Origin: Saprospiraceae bacterium
Lineage (GTDB): Bacteria > Bacteroidota > Bacteroidia > Chitinophagales > Saprospiraceae
Reading direction: 5' to 3'
Assembly (NCBI GenBank): GCA_020630435.1
Contig: JAHDBJ010000011.1
Coordinates: 62,001 to 126,000 of the forward strand
DNA: 64,000 nucleotides
In this document: positions 26,017 to 35,319 of the stretch, piece after piece
Layout: each line of letters begins with the position of its first letter
Position numbering within the stretch: the first letter of the stretch is position 1
Made by a program: the position numbers and the translations under genes
The notes under the pieces: model-generated
Databases searched by the model: none
Seen by the model: only the letters and a program-made list of their open reading frames with translations
Told to the model about the DNA's origin: nothing

Positions 26017-28729
26017 ATTTTCGTTTATTTAAAAAATAAAATAAAATGATAAGTATCAATATTACAGGGAGTAAGTAAATAACGTAATTCTGTTTATTGC
26101 CGATTGTCAAAGGATAATAGTTTCCTACATGAATAAAAGCTGCCCAGTAATAAGGAGAAGGATTTTGTTCAATATATTTTAGTTTAGCTTTATTTAAAGC
26201 AATATCTTTTGGCATAGCATCCGCTAAGTTTTTATAAAAATCAATCATAATTTCAGCAGTAGCTCCTTCATTAACTGACCACATACTTGATACAGTACTT
26301 GGAATGCCAGCACTAGAAAACCCTCTTGCTATGCTAAGTACGCCTTCACCTTTGTTTAAATTACCTTGAGCTGTTTCGCAGGCACTAAGCGAAATCATAT
26401 CCCCTTTTATATTTAGAGCATGAATTTCTGCTAAAGACATTTTTTTATCTCTAAATGCTATCCAATGAGCAGTATCGTCGTACTTGGCATGTGTTGAAAG
26501 ATGGATAATAGAATGTTTTTTAGCTTGAGCAATAAAATTATCTTTGCTTGCTTTTTCTTCTAAAAGTGTGGTATTACGAATATAATCCCCAATATGTTCA
26601 ACTTCATTTTTGCTATATTGTAAATTGCTTAGATCCATAAAATGAATGGGAGCTATGGCTAATAATGTTGCCTTATTTTGTGGTAAAATATTTATATTTT
26701 TATAATAAACTGTTGCAGAATAAGCATAATTAATCAGTTTGCTATATAATAAATATTGATTCTTGTTCTCACCTGTTAATACTTCAAAAGGTAAATAACT
26801 TAGGATACCATCAGGAATAATAATTAATCTCTTTTGAGTCGGAAGAAAAGGTGCTAATATCTGTTGATATATTTCATTTGAAAGGTGATTGAAAATTTCT
26901 AGGGCTTGATTCGATTGGATAGCGAGTTTGTTAGAAGATTGATAAATCACACGCTCTATTTTTTGATTTAGCAAAGTATCTTTTTTGATTTCTTCAATAT
27001 GAATTTTTTTACCGTCAAGAATAGCGACATAAATACTATTTTGAGTATAAAAATACTGTATTAAGGCAGCAGAGTCTCTAAGTAGTTGTGGCTGTATTTC
27101 ATCAATTTTAGAAATTTCCACATTGTATTTATGATCATAATATTTGGGATATTTTTGCTCTATTTTTGTGATGTGTGTTTGATATTCATCCAATATTCTT
27201 AATCGTTTTTCTCTACTCTCTTCGTCTAATATTCCACTTTCTATTGAAGCAATAGTCGTCTGAAAATTCTTGGTTTTATTTATGACATCAGAAGGGATAT
27301 TTCCTACAATAGTAGCTTCGTCTTCTCTAAGGTCATCGAGTAGTAAAACAGCTTTTCCCTTTTCCATAAAGTAAAAAAACTGTGTTGGATCTTCTAGTTG
27401 ATAGGCTATTTCTGTAGCTAACTCATATAATGGTCTTGTCTTTTCTCTCCAAAATAGTTTGGAAGCTTTTTCAATATGGTCAAAACGTATTTTATCAACT
27501 AACTTGTCTGCAAGTTGGAGTATATTGATAGCTTGAAGTAAATATATTTTATTTTTTGAATGTTGATGCCAAGTTCTAAAGACTTTTGCTTTGGATGTTA
27601 GGTAGGTCAGTACATCTGTCTTGGCATTGATGATAATCTCTTTATTAAGTTCGGGATTTGCAAAAATAGAAGTATCTCTGAAGTAATGTGTACTATTGAT
27701 TAAAGCTAATTGATGTTGTGTAATGGCATTTCGATATTGTTTTTGGTCATAAAGTAAATCGCCATAATTTTCATAAAAGGCAGAATACTCAAAATGATAT
27801 TTCTCCTTATCGTAGTAGTTTTTAATGATACTTAATGCTTTATTTAGGAGTTTTTCAGCAGTAGCATACTGCCCCATTTTTCGTTTAGTAATAGCGAGGT
27901 TTTGTAAGGTATAGGCATAGTTGTGACTATCGGTTTCCTCAAATATTTTATAAAAACCAACAGCTTTTTCGTAGGCTTTTTGTGCTTTATTAAGTGCGCC
28001 AATTTCTTCCCAAGCATCTCCAATATTAGAGTAGATACTCATTTTCATATCCTCCTGATCTTCATCGAGTTCTTGAAGGATTTCTTGAAAAATTTCAATT
28101 GCTTTTGAAATGCTTCCGAATTTAAATAAAACAATTCCTTTATCTTGTTTAGCTTTAAAAAGTTGTGCTTGGTGTTGATTTTTTTTAAAAATACTAATAG
28201 CATTGTCATAGTTTTCAAGGGCTAATTTAAAATCACCTTTTGCTTCGTGAATGAGTGCTAATTCTGTATATGTTTTACCAATATGTTTTGTTCTTGTACG
28301 GTGGTGTTTTTTTCTAATATTTAAACATTCTTGAAGTAGTTCAAAAGACTTGTTGAGGTTGCCTGATAGTCGATAATAAATGCCTAAATTGTAAATACTT
28401 CGACTGGTTTCAAAATGATTATGTGGGTAAATTTTTTGTTTTAAATTCAAAGAATACTCAGTAGCTCTTATAGCATCTTTATATTGATAGGTATAATAAT
28501 ATTCTCCACCTAATAGATGCCAAATACTCGCAAATATCGAATCTTGTTCAGTTGTTCTTTTAGGATAGTTAGAAGCTATTTGATGCAGCTTTTTTTCTAC
28601 AAGAGTTGCTTGATCCATTAAATACTCAGAGGTGAAGGTAGCAAGTAAAGTATCTAAGTGAACGAACTCTTTTGCAGAAAGGCCTAAATTCAGTTGTATA
28701 AAAAAAAAGAAAATTAAAAAAGGTCTCAT
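26015..28729 (-). CDS. TPR-CHAT caspase-like protease with C-terminal membrane anchor
   Basis: A 904-aa protein with a signal peptide (residues 1-19, LIFFFFIQLNLGLSAKE). About ten tetratricopeptide repeats span residues 60-400, then a helical linker, then a CHAT domain (about residues 620-870). The catalytic His is in IIHLSTHAKYDD and the Cys in MISLSACETAQGNLNKGEG, followed by ARGFSSAGIPSTVSSMWSVN. A final membrane helix (VIYLLPVILILIILFYFLN) ends in KRK. CHAT is a caspase/separase-clan peptidase family. The signal-TPR-CHAT-TM order places the protease in the periplasm, unlike the cytosolic CHAT effectors of CRISPR-linked systems. The substrate is unknown. It is flanked by two S8 peptidase genes. 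Confidence 0.87.
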   Translation of the reverse strand: MRPFLIFFFFIQLNLGLSAKEFVHLDTLLATFTSEYLMDQATLVEKKLHQIASNYPKRTTEQDSIFASIWHLLGGEYYYTYQYKDAIRATEYSLNLKQKIYPHNHFETSRSIYNLGIYYRLSGNLNKSFELLQECLNIRKKHHRTRTKHIGKTYTELALIHEAKGDFKLALENYDNAISIFKKNQHQAQLFKAKQDKGIVLFKFGSISKAIEIFQEILQELDEDQEDMKMSIYSNIGDAWEEIGALNKAQKAYEKAVGFYKIFEETDSHNYAYTLQNLAITKRKMGQYATAEKLLNKALSIIKNYYDKEKYHFEYSAFYENYGDLLYDQKQYRNAITQHQLALINSTHYFRDTSIFANPELNKEIIINAKTDVLTYLTSKAKVFRTWHQHSKNKIYLLQAINILQLADKLVDKIRFDHIEKASKLFWREKTRPLYELATEIAYQLEDPTQFFYFMEKGKAVLLLDDLREDEATIVGNIPSDVINKTKNFQTTIASIESGILDEESREKRLRILDEYQTHITKIEQKYPKYYDHKYNVEISKIDEIQPQLLRDSAALIQYFYTQNSIYVAILDGKKIHIEEIKKDTLLNQKIERVIYQSSNKLAIQSNQALEIFNHLSNEIYQQILAPFLPTQKRLIIIPDGILSYLPFEVLTGENKNQYLLYSKLINYAYSATVYYKNINILPQNKATLLAIAPIHFMDLSNLQYSKNEVEHIGDYIRNTTLLEEKASKDNFIAQAKKHSIIHLSTHAKYDDTAHWIAFRDKKMSLAEIHALNIKGDMISLSACETAQGNLNKGEGVLSIARGFSSAGIPSTVSSMWSVNEGATAEIMIDFYKNLADAMPKDIALNKAKLKYIEQNPSPYYWAAFIHVGNYYPLTIGNKQNYVIYLLPVILILIILFYFLNKRK

Positions 28730-28808
28730 ATTATTTGAATTATGAGACCTAAATTAATCAAAAGATTAATACCTACTTTAACATAATGATGAAAAAACAG
28801 ACTACTTC

Positions 28809-28825
28809 ATTGTATTTAATACAAT
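28809..28825. promoter_or_regulatory. Palindromic operator candidate
   Basis: ATTGTATT-T-AATACAAT, a perfect 8+1+8 palindrome upstream of the CHAT gene. It could bind a dimeric regulator; in AT-rich DNA chance is possible. Confidence 0.35.
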
Positions 28826-28985
28826 TGTTATAGATATATCTATTTTTAAATCAAAAACACCAAGACTTTTCTTGGTTAACAACTTACTTTTTTATTAATC
28901 TTTAACCTATTTATAGCGAATAAAAATTTAGAGACGGATTTTTTTTATGAAAACCTATATAGTATTATTCAAATTTTAATAAAAT

Positions 28986-29026
28986 GTAAATGTCTTAAAC
29001 GCTTTTTCGAATATCAAGACATTTAC
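28986..29026 (-). terminator. Hairpin after the LRR-S8 peptidase gene
   Basis: GTAAATGTCTT (28986-28996) pairs with AAGACATTTAC (29016-29026); on the minus strand it is followed by an AT-rich T-containing tract. Confidence 0.55.
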
Positions 29027-29092
29027 ATGAAACGAAACTTATATAATATATTTATAGATACTAATAAATGTTACCTTGATGTGTTACTTTTT

Positions 29093-31627
29093 TTACAATT
29101 TATAAAATTTAAAAGGTTGATTTATGCCATTATAATATAAATGACCATAATAAGCCCCCTTAGGTAAAGCACTAATATCTATGTACTCTTGAGAGCCTTG
29201 TTCTCCTGAAAAATTTTCCCTGTGTACCTCTAAACCATTAATACTGTATAGTTGTAGTATACCATTTTTAATATCTGTATCTAGCTTAAACGTAAGTGTA
29301 TTAGAAACAGGATTCGTGATGATGTGTATTAAGTCTCTACGGTCTGGTCTAGAGATATTAATTATATTAGAATGCCAATCTTCTCCACTAGCTTCTTCAA
29401 TTTTTAAACGGTAATAATTAGAAAAAGATGGAGATTCATCTATCCAGTGGTAGTGATTTAGCACTTGGTTTTTGGCGGTAAGATAACCTACCCGTTCAAA
29501 ATGAATTCCATCTGTTGATTTTTGAATTTCAAATCCATTTATATCTATTTCGGCAGCCGTTGCCCATTGGAGGTTAACTAGTCGACTCGTAACACCAGCT
29601 TCAAAAGTGAGTAGTTCTAGAGGGAGGGCTTGATATGCTTGAGAAGGGAGTTTTCCTTCTGTTGTACACTTATCGACTAAATTTAAGGGATACTCCAATA
29701 GTCTATATATACTATCTCTAAGGGCTTGATAAGTCATTTCTCCATTTCTATTTTTTATGAGCATAGCAAAGCGGCTAACAAAAGCAGTTGACATAGAGGT
29801 GCCACTTTTATGCCCATATTCGTTTTGAATATCAACGCCTCTAGCTGCAAGGTCAGCAATAGTTGAACTATAATTGGAAAAAGTAGGAATCTTATCATCA
29901 TCATCAATTGTCATTACAGCTATGATATTTTCTAGATCATAGCTCGCAGGATAATATAGAGTAGAGTCAATGTTTATCGAATCATTTCCTACAGCTGCAA
30001 TTAATAGTATATCATCTATTTGAACTCGTTGGATCGCATTTCGTAAGATATTAGAAGGAAGTCCTTTATAGCTCCAGCTTGCATTAATGATATCAGCTCC
30101 TTTTTCTTGTGCATAATAGATACCACAAGCATTATTAAATAGGCTACCCCAACCATCAACATCGTGGGTTTTGATGGGAATCAATTGAACAAAATTCGTA
30201 GGGATACTATCTGTAATAATCCGACCTAGATGACTACCATGAGAATTCTCATCAACAGGTTGAGCATTTCTATTACCTATGTCAACACCAAATCTATCGA
30301 GTGCATAACAATTACTATCGGTATCATTCCCACTAGCATCTTGATCGGGATTTTCCCAACGATATGGATAGAGCGGAGAATTACTATCAAAAACATCTAG
30401 CCCTGTGTCTAATATTGCGACCTTAACTTTAGTGTTTTGTGAATGTTGTTGGCTAGTTTTTGATTTGTAAATTTGAGCATTATTTTTCTTTTTAGAAAAA
30501 GCTCTAGAAAATCCATCTTCTCGGATGATATAATTGAAATCTACTTCGTCAATTTCAGAACGGGTACGAGCAGAACGTTTTTTTTCATTATCATCATGAA
30601 CATATTGAATATCACCATCAACCGTTAAGGAGAGCGTATCAGGAATTTCCCACAATTCGATTTGCTGTCCGCACATACAAGAATCGAGTACAGTTGCTTG
30701 AAATTCGTTCCTTCGATTTTGTCGTTCAGTATCTGAAGTATTGGGAGCGTACTCCACTACAAACTGATTGGGGTAATAGACACCTCCTAGAGAATCAATG
30801 CCAAATATTCCTACAGATAAATTAGTAGAATATTGAGTTGTGCCCGTAGCTGGTAAAGAAGGATTAGTAATGAAACAAGAATAGACTCCCTTGTTTTCTG
30901 TACTAATATTAGGAATAACGAGAGCTGGATCAGTAGAACTTAAGGTGATGGGAATCCCATTTTTTAGCCATTGATATTCACAATTGATACCCATCTTTTC
31001 TACTCTAAGCGTCAAAGTACTGTCAATATAAGTTCGACCATCTCCAAGGACAGGAATTGAGTCCATATATTGAGGGGTAAAACTGAAAATGTTTAACATT
31101 TTAGCATCCAATTGTTCTAAAGCATAAAATGTTAGACGGTTCTCAATACAATAGAGATTATCCAAATTGTTTAAACTTAAAATACCTGGTAGAGTGTCAA
31201 GCTGATTATTACTACATTCCAGCGTTATTAAAGCTCTAAGATCCGCTAATCCAGCTATTGAATCTAGTTGATTATTATTACAGCCTAAACTAGTAAGATT
31301 GCTTAGTCCACTAAGATCTATGGTGCCTGATAATTGATTGTTGTAACATTGTAAATTTAATAATGAGGTTAAAGTTGATAAGTTAGGAAGTGTACCAATT
31401 GCATTCTGATTGCTTATATTTAATGCTGTAACTCTATTGTTAAGGATGGTTACCCCATTCCAAAGGTTAACATTGTCATTGAGATTCCAAGGAGTATTCC
31501 AAGCAGAACCATTTGTTTGTTTATATACATCGACTAAGGTAAGAGAGTCTTGTACGTTTACTTGTGCAGATAAAGTAATGAGTAAGGATGAAAAGAAATA
31601 GGAGAATGTAAAGATAATGTGTTTCAT
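29093..31627 (-). CDS. LRR-containing S8 peptidase with T9SS type A tail
   Basis: The start at 31627 (MKHIIFTFSYFFSSLLI) gives a clean signal peptide; an ATG at 31669 would add 14 residues. The 844-aa protein has short leucine-rich repeats (about residues 60-165, LTSLLNLQCYNNQLSG, LDSIAGLADL), then an Ig-like domain. An S8 domain follows with Asp in VAILDTGLDV, His in ENSHGSHLGRII, oxyanion Asn in IAAVGNDS and Ser in SGTSMSTAFVSRFAM. The end is a T9SS sorting region (LLTFEA, NGFEIQKS, then a Por-type tail). All catalytic residues are present. It is likely a surface or secreted peptidase with an LRR binding module, a combination less common than plain T9SS subtilases. Confidence 0.88.
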   Translation of the reverse strand: MKHIIFTFSYFFSSLLITLSAQVNVQDSLTLVDVYKQTNGSAWNTPWNLNDNVNLWNGVTILNNRVTALNISNQNAIGTLPNLSTLTSLLNLQCYNNQLSGTIDLSGLSNLTSLGCNNNQLDSIAGLADLRALITLECSNNQLDTLPGILSLNNLDNLYCIENRLTFYALEQLDAKMLNIFSFTPQYMDSIPVLGDGRTYIDSTLTLRVEKMGINCEYQWLKNGIPITLSSTDPALVIPNISTENKGVYSCFITNPSLPATGTTQYSTNLSVGIFGIDSLGGVYYPNQFVVEYAPNTSDTERQNRRNEFQATVLDSCMCGQQIELWEIPDTLSLTVDGDIQYVHDDNEKKRSARTRSEIDEVDFNYIIREDGFSRAFSKKKNNAQIYKSKTSQQHSQNTKVKVAILDTGLDVFDSNSPLYPYRWENPDQDASGNDTDSNCYALDRFGVDIGNRNAQPVDENSHGSHLGRIITDSIPTNFVQLIPIKTHDVDGWGSLFNNACGIYYAQEKGADIINASWSYKGLPSNILRNAIQRVQIDDILLIAAVGNDSINIDSTLYYPASYDLENIIAVMTIDDDDKIPTFSNYSSTIADLAARGVDIQNEYGHKSGTSMSTAFVSRFAMLIKNRNGEMTYQALRDSIYRLLEYPLNLVDKCTTEGKLPSQAYQALPLELLTFEAGVTSRLVNLQWATAAEIDINGFEIQKSTDGIHFERVGYLTAKNQVLNHYHWIDESPSFSNYYRLKIEEASGEDWHSNIINISRPDRRDLIHIITNPVSNTLTFKLDTDIKNGILQLYSINGLEVHRENFSGEQGSQEYIDISALPKGAYYGHLYYNGINQPFKFYKL

Positions 31628-31724
31628 AAGTTGTTGTTTTAAGTAGTGTATAATCTCAGAATAGAACAAAAAGACAGGCTTTTTATATCGTATAAGCCAT
31701 AGAAAAATATCTAAGTTTGTTGTT

Positions 31725-31887
31725 GAAGCTGTTTAAAAATAGAATGATGAATTATTTACAAGTGCTTGTATCTCAATATTTCAGTTAATTCTTTTCACCG
31801 TAGCTAAGGCTACGAAAAAAGAATGGAGCTTTATCTTGAAATACAAGCACTTATAATTAAAATCAACCTTCATTATTAAATAACTTC
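31725..31887. mobile_element. MITE copy 1 (palindromic, 163 bp)
   Basis: Ends GAAGCTGTTTAAAAAT and (inverted) GAAGTTATTTAATAAT. The inner arms AAGTGCTTGTAT and ATACAAGCACTT pair, and the apex is the hairpin CGTAGC-taag-GCTACG. The whole element can fold on itself. A near-identical copy is at 38358-38519. There is no coding capacity. The ends resemble those of the IS5-like remnant at 6834-7501. Confidence 0.8.
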
Positions 31888-31962
31888 ATTGATTAATCTT
31901 ACAAAAAAATGGTATTGTCTTTTTGATTTATTCTTTACTCTATTTCGATAAAAGGTAAATTG

Positions 31963-33738
31963 TTACCTTTTTTGGATAATAATTTTTTCTGAAGTGGTGA
32001 AATCATCACTTTGAATTTGAAGAAAATAAATACCATTTGATAAATCATCAACAGGAAACTGTATTTCTTGTTGACCCGATTTTACAGGATAATAACTTTG
32101 TGATAAGATTTGCCTACCTGAAAGATCAAATAGATTAAATGTGATGTCTATCGTTTTTTCAAGTTCAAACTGAATAAGGCCATAATTGATGATAGGATTT
32201 GGTGTGATCTTTATACGAGGAACTTTTTTAAGTTCAACAACTCTAATGGAAGAATATTCAAATTGTCCATCATAATCAATCTGTTTTAAACGGTAATAAT
32301 ACGTTCCTATATTGGTGTTTTTATCAATGAAATTATATTGAATTACCTTAGTACTTGTGTTATTTCCTTCTATTCTTGCAATGCTTTCCCAATGGTCATT
32401 AGTTAGACTTCTTTCGATTTCAAAGTGACTATTATTCACTTCTGTAGCAGTTGCCCAAGATAACTGTACGTTGTCTCTAATGTACTCTGCTTTGAAATAT
32501 AATAATTCCACAGGCATAGCAGGATCTTCAAAATCAATAACTATTGGATCGTTGGGTAGATTAGCCCCAAATGCTTCTAAGTAACAGCCTTGTCTACAAA
32601 TACACAGTACAGGACAACCATATTCTCGTTCTCCATTGGGAGCACTATAATTATCTGGATAATATACTCCTACAATTTTTGTATTATCAGGTTCATTATC
32701 TATTGCTACAATATCGAAGCAAAATTCATAGATGGCGCAGTTATATTGGCAAAGATCTATATCTCCTTTATTCCCTATACTTTTAAACACCCAAGTATGG
32801 CGTTCACTAAGTAACACAGAAGGCATAAATTCGCCATCGGTTGGAGCTCCAAAACTTGAATATTCCCAAAAACCTATACCGCCATTTTGGGGAGGTAAGG
32901 TTTCGCCAAGGGGTAAAATAAGTGCATTTTCATTACAATCTGGTAGTGTAGGCATTGCGATAAGTGAAGGACCAAAGTTAAAGTCTATAGCACGAAGTCC
33001 TTCGATGCCAAAATCATTTTTTAAATTTGTACGTATACACAGTTGATTTATACGGTTAATAGGAAAGGTTAGAAGTGAATCAGTAGATATAATACGATTA
33101 TTTAAACACAATTCGAAATTGGGATCAGAGGATTTGAAGGGTGTCATACCACATAAACTTATATCTTCAAGCTGTAGCTTTCCTTTATTACAAGGAAACG
33201 TAAAACTCTTTCCAGTCATTCCTGAAAATTGAATATTGTAAGTGCCAATTCCCTCCGTTACAATTAGATAGTTAGACACAGCAGAAGGAAAAGGAATGTC
33301 AAATATAAATGTTGTTTGGCATAGTCCATTCAAAGAATCGGGATGGATAATATGATAATCGAATATTTGACTTCCTTCGAAGGGATTACAAGGTTCGGCA
33401 AAATAGATAGCCATAGGCTCAGAAATATCACCAACAGTAACAATTATTTCTTCTGGAGGGGATGTGGCTTTAGTATCCTGTAAAATCGTTACATCATAAA
33501 AAATTTCTTTGCCATTAGGATATGGATAATATAAGTCGTAGTTATCCTCACACAATAAGGCAAAATTTTCAATATAAAAATTAGGATTTTGGCATATTGA
33601 AACCATTCGTTGGTCTGAACAGTAAACACCTCCACCTGTACTACAGTCGGCGTTAATTTGGGGAGAATATGATAAGAGAAGAAAAATCCAAAATACTTTT
33701 TTAAAAATAAAAATTGTGTAGCCGTTCTTTGTCTTCAT
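31963..33738 (-). CDS. T9SS type A secreted protein of unknown function
   Basis: A 591-aa secreted, Cys-rich protein with a signal peptide (about residues 12-30, FWIFLLLSYSPQINA). The N-terminal 400 residues form beta-rich domains I do not recognise, with paired cysteines (DCSTGGGVYCSD, CPVLCICRQGCY). The C-terminus has the usual Bacteroidota arrangement: PVELLYFKAEYIRDNVQLSW with a fibronectin-like module (FEIERSLTNDHWESI, YYYRLKQIDYDGQF), then a Por-type sorting tail (ITPNPIINYGLIQFEL, NGIYFLQI). It is probably attached to the cell surface. Confidence 0.82.
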   Translation of the reverse strand: MKTKNGYTIFIFKKVFWIFLLLSYSPQINADCSTGGGVYCSDQRMVSICQNPNFYIENFALLCEDNYDLYYPYPNGKEIFYDVTILQDTKATSPPEEIIVTVGDISEPMAIYFAEPCNPFEGSQIFDYHIIHPDSLNGLCQTTFIFDIPFPSAVSNYLIVTEGIGTYNIQFSGMTGKSFTFPCNKGKLQLEDISLCGMTPFKSSDPNFELCLNNRIISTDSLLTFPINRINQLCIRTNLKNDFGIEGLRAIDFNFGPSLIAMPTLPDCNENALILPLGETLPPQNGGIGFWEYSSFGAPTDGEFMPSVLLSERHTWVFKSIGNKGDIDLCQYNCAIYEFCFDIVAIDNEPDNTKIVGVYYPDNYSAPNGEREYGCPVLCICRQGCYLEAFGANLPNDPIVIDFEDPAMPVELLYFKAEYIRDNVQLSWATATEVNNSHFEIERSLTNDHWESIARIEGNNTSTKVIQYNFIDKNTNIGTYYYRLKQIDYDGQFEYSSIRVVELKKVPRIKITPNPIINYGLIQFELEKTIDITFNLFDLSGRQILSQSYYPVKSGQQEIQFPVDDLSNGIYFLQIQSDDFTTSEKIIIQKR

Positions 33739-34007
33739 AATAAGTGTTTTGTAGGTTGAAAATATTATTGTAGAAATTTAATCATAGAGCAAGGGGCGTA
33801 ATAACTACAATTCAGTAAATATAATATAAGTTTGTTATATTTATTTATCTGGGGCTTTAAGATAAATTAGAAGCAGAATATCCTAGTATTTATAATGAAG
33901 GGTCTATTAATATATTAGGAAAAAAGTAAAAACGTTACCTTGTTTTTTAATTTTTTTATTAAAAAATGGATATTTATATAAAATTATAACAAAGACAAAA
34001 GACTACT

Positions 34008-34562
34008 TTGGATAAGATAGATTACATAAAAGCATTATTAGATAATGATAAAGAACTACTTCAGCAAATGTATAGGACATTTCTGCCTCGTATTGAGTTA
34101 TTGATAGTGAAAAATGGCGGTACAAAAAATGACAGTTGGGAGGTTTTTCAAGAAGCGATTGTGGTAATATTGAAGATGGCAAAAGCAGAAGATTTTACAC
34201 TTACATCTTCATTTTATACCTTGCTTTATGGTGTATGCCGAAATCTCTGGGGAAATGAATTGAGTAAAAAACGACGAAAGGAGGTAACACTTTCAGATAC
34301 ATTTACATTTAAGAGTGAAGTTAATTTAGAACGATCATTGGATGAAGTAGAGCAGATGGAACTTTATAAAGAGAAATTTACTCAACTTCGAGAAAAATGT
34401 CGTCAATTATTGACGCTATTTTTTGACGGACATAAATTTAAAGAAATTGCTAAACGAGTGGGGTATGCAAGTGACTTGGCGGCTAGAAAAGAAAAACACA
34501 AGTGTCAAAAACATTTAATAGAGATGATTCAAACAGATCCTCGGTATAAAGAATTACTATAA
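34008..34562 (+). CDS. ECF-type RNA polymerase sigma factor
   Basis: A 184-aa sigma-70 family protein starting at a TTG codon (no ATG fits). Region 2 is at about residues 15-80 (LPRIELLIVKNGGTKNDSWEVFQEAIVVIL, with SFYTLLYGVCRNLWGNEL as the DNA-melting part). Region 4 is at about residues 120-170 (CRQLLTLFFDGHKFKEIAKRVGYAS, then a KHKCQKHL recognition segment). This divergent ECF type is common in Saprospiria-like genomes. The next gene, 13 nt downstream, encodes a membrane protein that fits an anti-sigma factor. Confidence 0.85.
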   Translation: MDKIDYIKALLDNDKELLQQMYRTFLPRIELLIVKNGGTKNDSWEVFQEAIVVILKMAKAEDFTLTSSFYTLLYGVCRNLWGNELSKKRRKEVTLSDTFTFKSEVNLERSLDEVEQMELYKEKFTQLREKCRQLLTLFFDGHKFKEIAKRVGYASDLAARKEKHKCQKHLIEMIQTDPRYKELL

Positions 34563-34575
34563 AAGAAAATGTAAA

Positions 34576-35319
34576 ATGAATCCTGAAGAAAGTAATCAAT
34601 ATGAGCAAATTCAACGTTATCTGGATGCCGCTCTTTCCGATGAGGAAAGGAAAAAATTTGAGCAGCAGTTGAAAAGTGATAAAAAATTGGAGGAGCTAGT
34701 TTTATTACAAAAAAAATTGAAGCGTGTTTTAAATAGTGAAACAACTATAAGAAATACACTTTCAGTAATTAGAACAGAAGAGGAAGCGATTTCGAAAAGA
34801 CTAAAACCTCAAAAACGAAATAGAAAAATCTTTAGATTCATGGGAATTGCAGCTTCTATTTTATTAATAGCTGTTGCGATATGGTTTTTCTTGCCTTCTA
34901 CGACTCAAAATAATTTTGGGGCTTTTCATAAGCACAACCAAATATCACTAAATCAAAAAAGTGGAACGACAACAAATTTATCCAAATTAGAGGAGCTTTT
35001 TAATAAAGCTAATTATAAGGAATGTTTAGAAAAAATAAAACCTTCGTGGGTAGAGGAGCTTAAAGATATGGATGTATGGCTAATTCAGGGTATTGCTCAA
35101 TATGAGACGAAACAATACAAAGAGGCTTTGAGGAGTTTTGATCATATTATTCAATCAGACGCTTTAATTCAGGGTAAAGCAAATTGGTATAAAGCAGGAG
35201 TACTGCTAGAAATGAAAAAGATAGATGATGCTAAAATAATATTAGAACAGATTATAAAAGATAAAACATTTCAATTCAGAGAAGCAGAAAAAATATTAAT
35301 GACTCTCAAAGAAAGGTAA
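34576..35319 (+). CDS. Putative anti-sigma factor with periplasmic TPRs
   Basis: A 247-aa single-pass membrane protein. The cytoplasmic N-terminus (residues 1-90) contains an anti-sigma-like helical segment with IQRYLDAALSDEERKKFEQQL, the 'Y-dg-Ls-eE---fe--l' pattern of zinc-less anti-sigma domains. A membrane helix is at about 93-112 (GIAASILLIAVAIWFFLP). The periplasmic part has two TPR-like repeats (LFNKANYKECLEKI, YETKQYKEALRSFDHII). With the sigma factor gene directly upstream, it probably holds the sigma factor at the membrane. The 3' end overlaps the convergent sensor gene by 24 nt. Confidence 0.75.
   Translation: MNPEESNQYEQIQRYLDAALSDEERKKFEQQLKSDKKLEELVLLQKKLKRVLNSETTIRNTLSVIRTEEEAISKRLKPQKRNRKIFRFMGIAASILLIAVAIWFFLPSTTQNNFGAFHKHNQISLNQKSGTTTNLSKLEELFNKANYKECLEKIKPSWVEELKDMDVWLIQGIAQYETKQYKEALRSFDHIIQSDALIQGKANWYKAGVLLEMKKIDDAKIILEQIIKDKTFQFREAEKILMTLKER

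Larger units (their letters stand above)
28730..29092. other. Intergenic region upstream of the CHAT gene
   Basis: 363 bp without a gene. It contains a 17-bp perfect palindrome (28809-28825) about 80 bp upstream of the CHAT start and a terminator-like hairpin (28986-29026) for the upstream minus-strand gene. Confidence 0.55.
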
